From positions 1-5,694 of the forward strand of contig JAFPUX010000074.1 in assembly GCA_017413145.1 (NCBI GenBank): DNA of 5,694 nucleotides, read 5' to 3'. Position 1 is the stretch's first letter. Every line of letters begins with the position of its first letter. The notes beneath the pieces were generated by a model. The model searched no databases. It was not told the DNA's origin and worked only from the letters and a program-made list of their open reading frames with translations. Position numbers and translations under genes: made by a program. This DNA comes from Kiritimatiellia bacterium (GTDB lineage: Bacteria > Verrucomicrobiota > Kiritimatiellia > RFP12 > UBA3636). This document shows positions 4,962-5,694 of the stretch, piece after piece.

Positions 4962-4993
4962 CGTTCCCCCGAACGACGCCGCGTCGGCGTTTT
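4945..4993 (+). terminator. trp attenuator intrinsic terminator (segments 3:4)
   Basis: A perfect 11-bp stem joins 4949-4959 (CCGACGCGGCG) with 4977-4987. The loop contains a further 5-bp stem (4962-4966 with 4971-4975) around CCCC. The hairpin is followed by CG and TTTT (4990-4993), which can pair with AAAA (4945-4948). The U-tract is short, but the stem is almost entirely G-C. With tryptophan plentiful, transcripts should end near 4993. Confidence 0.87.
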
Positions 4994-5024
4994 GCGCCAA
5001 TGCTCAATGCTCTATTTCCAGTCC

Positions 5025-5072
5025 AACCATTCAACCACCTAACCACCAAACCACCTAACCACCAAACCAATT
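5025..5072 (+). repeat. Six-unit octamer array in the trpE leader
   Basis: The 48 nt divide into six in-phase octamers: AACCATTC, then AACCACCT and AACCACCA alternating twice (5033-5064, a perfect 16-bp unit repeated twice), then AACCAATT. The mRNA strand is devoid of G here and so is likely unstructured. The array lies between the attenuator and the trpE ribosome site, 21 nt before the ATG. It has the same unit, length and gene-relative orientation as the array at 2746-2793. Confidence 0.85.
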
Positions 5073-5093
5073 GCGCATTCCGGAGAAACCCAA

Positions 5094-5694
5094 ATGATCC
5101 TCTCAGAATTCCCAGAAAAGATCCCCGCCACGGACGGCGCGGTCGTCCCCGTCGGCGTCAAGGTGCTGGCGGACGCCGAGACGCCCGTCTCGGTCCTCGC
5201 GCGGTTCGACCGCCGCGAGAAGGACCTGTTCCTCCTCGAATCCGCCGAGGGCGGCGAGCAGCGCGGCCGCTACAGCTTCCTCGGCCTCGACGCGCGCCTC
5301 ACCGCGACGGTCTACCGCGAAGAGGTCGTCGTCCGCCAGGGCCTCGCCGAACGCCGCGTCGCGCACGGCGGCGACCCGATGGCGGTCCTGCGCTCGCTCG
5401 TCGCGCCGGTCCGCATGGCCGAGATTCCCGGCCTCCCGAAGACGTGCGCCGGGCTCGCGGGCTACTTCGCCTACGAGATGGCGCACTTTTTCGAGCCGCG
5501 CGTCGCGAACAAGCTCCCGGCGGACCGTCCGCTCGCGGAGCTCATGATGCCCGGCTCGATGCTCGTCTTCGACAACGTCCAGCAGGCGCTCTACGTGATG
5601 AGCTTCGCGTTTCCCGACGACGCGCCGGACCCCGCCGCGCGCGTCGCCGCCGCCCGAGCCCGCGTCGCGGACCTGCTCGAAGTCCTCGCCGAGC
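5094..5694 (+). CDS. trpE: Anthranilate synthase component I, N-terminal part
   Basis: The first 200 codons of trpE are present, open at the right edge; the usual length is about 490-520 residues. TrpE converts chorismate plus ammonia (from glutamine via TrpG) to anthranilate, the first committed step of Trp synthesis, in the cytoplasm. The visible part is the N-terminal anthranilate synthase domain: PVSVLARFDRREKDLFLLES (31-50), then GRYSFLGLD (58-66), and the typical GLAGYFAYEMAHFFEP (120-135). LLES at 47-50 with Ser61 reproduces the LLES-x10-S Trp feedback-site signature, so the enzyme is expected to be allosterically inhibited by tryptophan. The catalytic chorismate-binding part lies outside. 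GGAG at 5082-5085, 8 nt before the ATG, supports this start. Regulation is by the upstream attenuator. Aminodeoxychorismate synthase (PabB) is the main alternative, made unlikely by the LLES motif and the Trp leader. Confidence 0.93.
   Translation, partial: MILSEFPEKIPATDGAVVPVGVKVLADAETPVSVLARFDRREKDLFLLESAEGGEQRGRYSFLGLDARLTATVYREEVVVRQGLAERRVAHGGDPMAVLRSLVAPVRMAEIPGLPKTCAGLAGYFAYEMAHFFEPRVANKLPADRPLAELMMPGSMLVFDNVQQALYVMSFAFPDDAPDPAARVAAARARVADLLEVLAE

Noticed and set aside
5025..5072. Octamer array as a TRAP binding site or CRISPR array
   Set aside because: TRAP reads GAG/UAG triplets, and G is absent here. The units are contiguous octamers without spacers, so it is not a CRISPR.
5103..5486. 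127-codon minus-strand frame
   Set aside because: Antisense to trpE, which has family motifs and a ribosome site.

Overview
The window is a GC-rich (roughly 65-70% by eye) bacterial segment with two divergent blocks. The left half (about 1-3395) is a minus-strand gene run. It encodes four small, mutually similar, signal-peptide-less proteins (2841-3395, 2185-2745, 1646-2179, 959-1630), then a CesT-type secretion chaperone (455-859), then the start of a proline/alanine-rich lipoprotein (438 to beyond base 1). The shared C-terminal helical motif of the four paralogues and the adjacent chaperone suggest extracellular components of a type III secretion system, such as a filament, needle or tip of the EspA/SseB/needle kind. 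The paralogy and the chaperone fold are read from sequence; the T3SS assignment is inference.

The right half is on the plus strand. A cytoplasmic serine hydrolase of the class C beta-lactamase / family VIII esterase fold (3587-4714) has its own promoter, which diverges from the secretion cluster. It is followed by a tryptophan biosynthesis operon start: an A-tract plus a near-consensus sigma70 promoter (TTGACT, 17 bp, TAGAAT), a 21-residue leader peptide with three consecutive Trp codons, mutually exclusive antiterminator and terminator hairpins, a G-poor octamer-repeat leader, and the first 200 codons of trpE (open at the right edge). The TrpE fragment has the exact LLES-x10-S pattern of Trp feedback inhibition, so the pathway appears controlled by both ribosome-mediated attenuation and allosteric feedback.

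The most unusual structure is not a gene. Three 5' leaders (those of the second paralogue, the chaperone and trpE) carry tracts with an 8-bp period. Two of them, before the second paralogue and before trpE, are each six octamers long (48 nt), built on AACCACCN, and in the same orientation relative to the downstream gene although they lie on opposite genomic strands.

The combination of high GC, a T3SS-like export locus with no recognisable proteobacterial synteny, and simple octamer leader repeats suggests a PVC-superphylum bacterium (Kiritimatiellota, Lentisphaerota or Verrucomicrobiota). This is a low-confidence inference; a proteobacterium is not excluded, because trp leader-peptide attenuation is best known there. 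No tRNA, rRNA, CRISPR array or insertion sequence was seen, and there is no gene-free stretch over 300 bases. The longest gap, 3396-3586, holds the divergent promoters.
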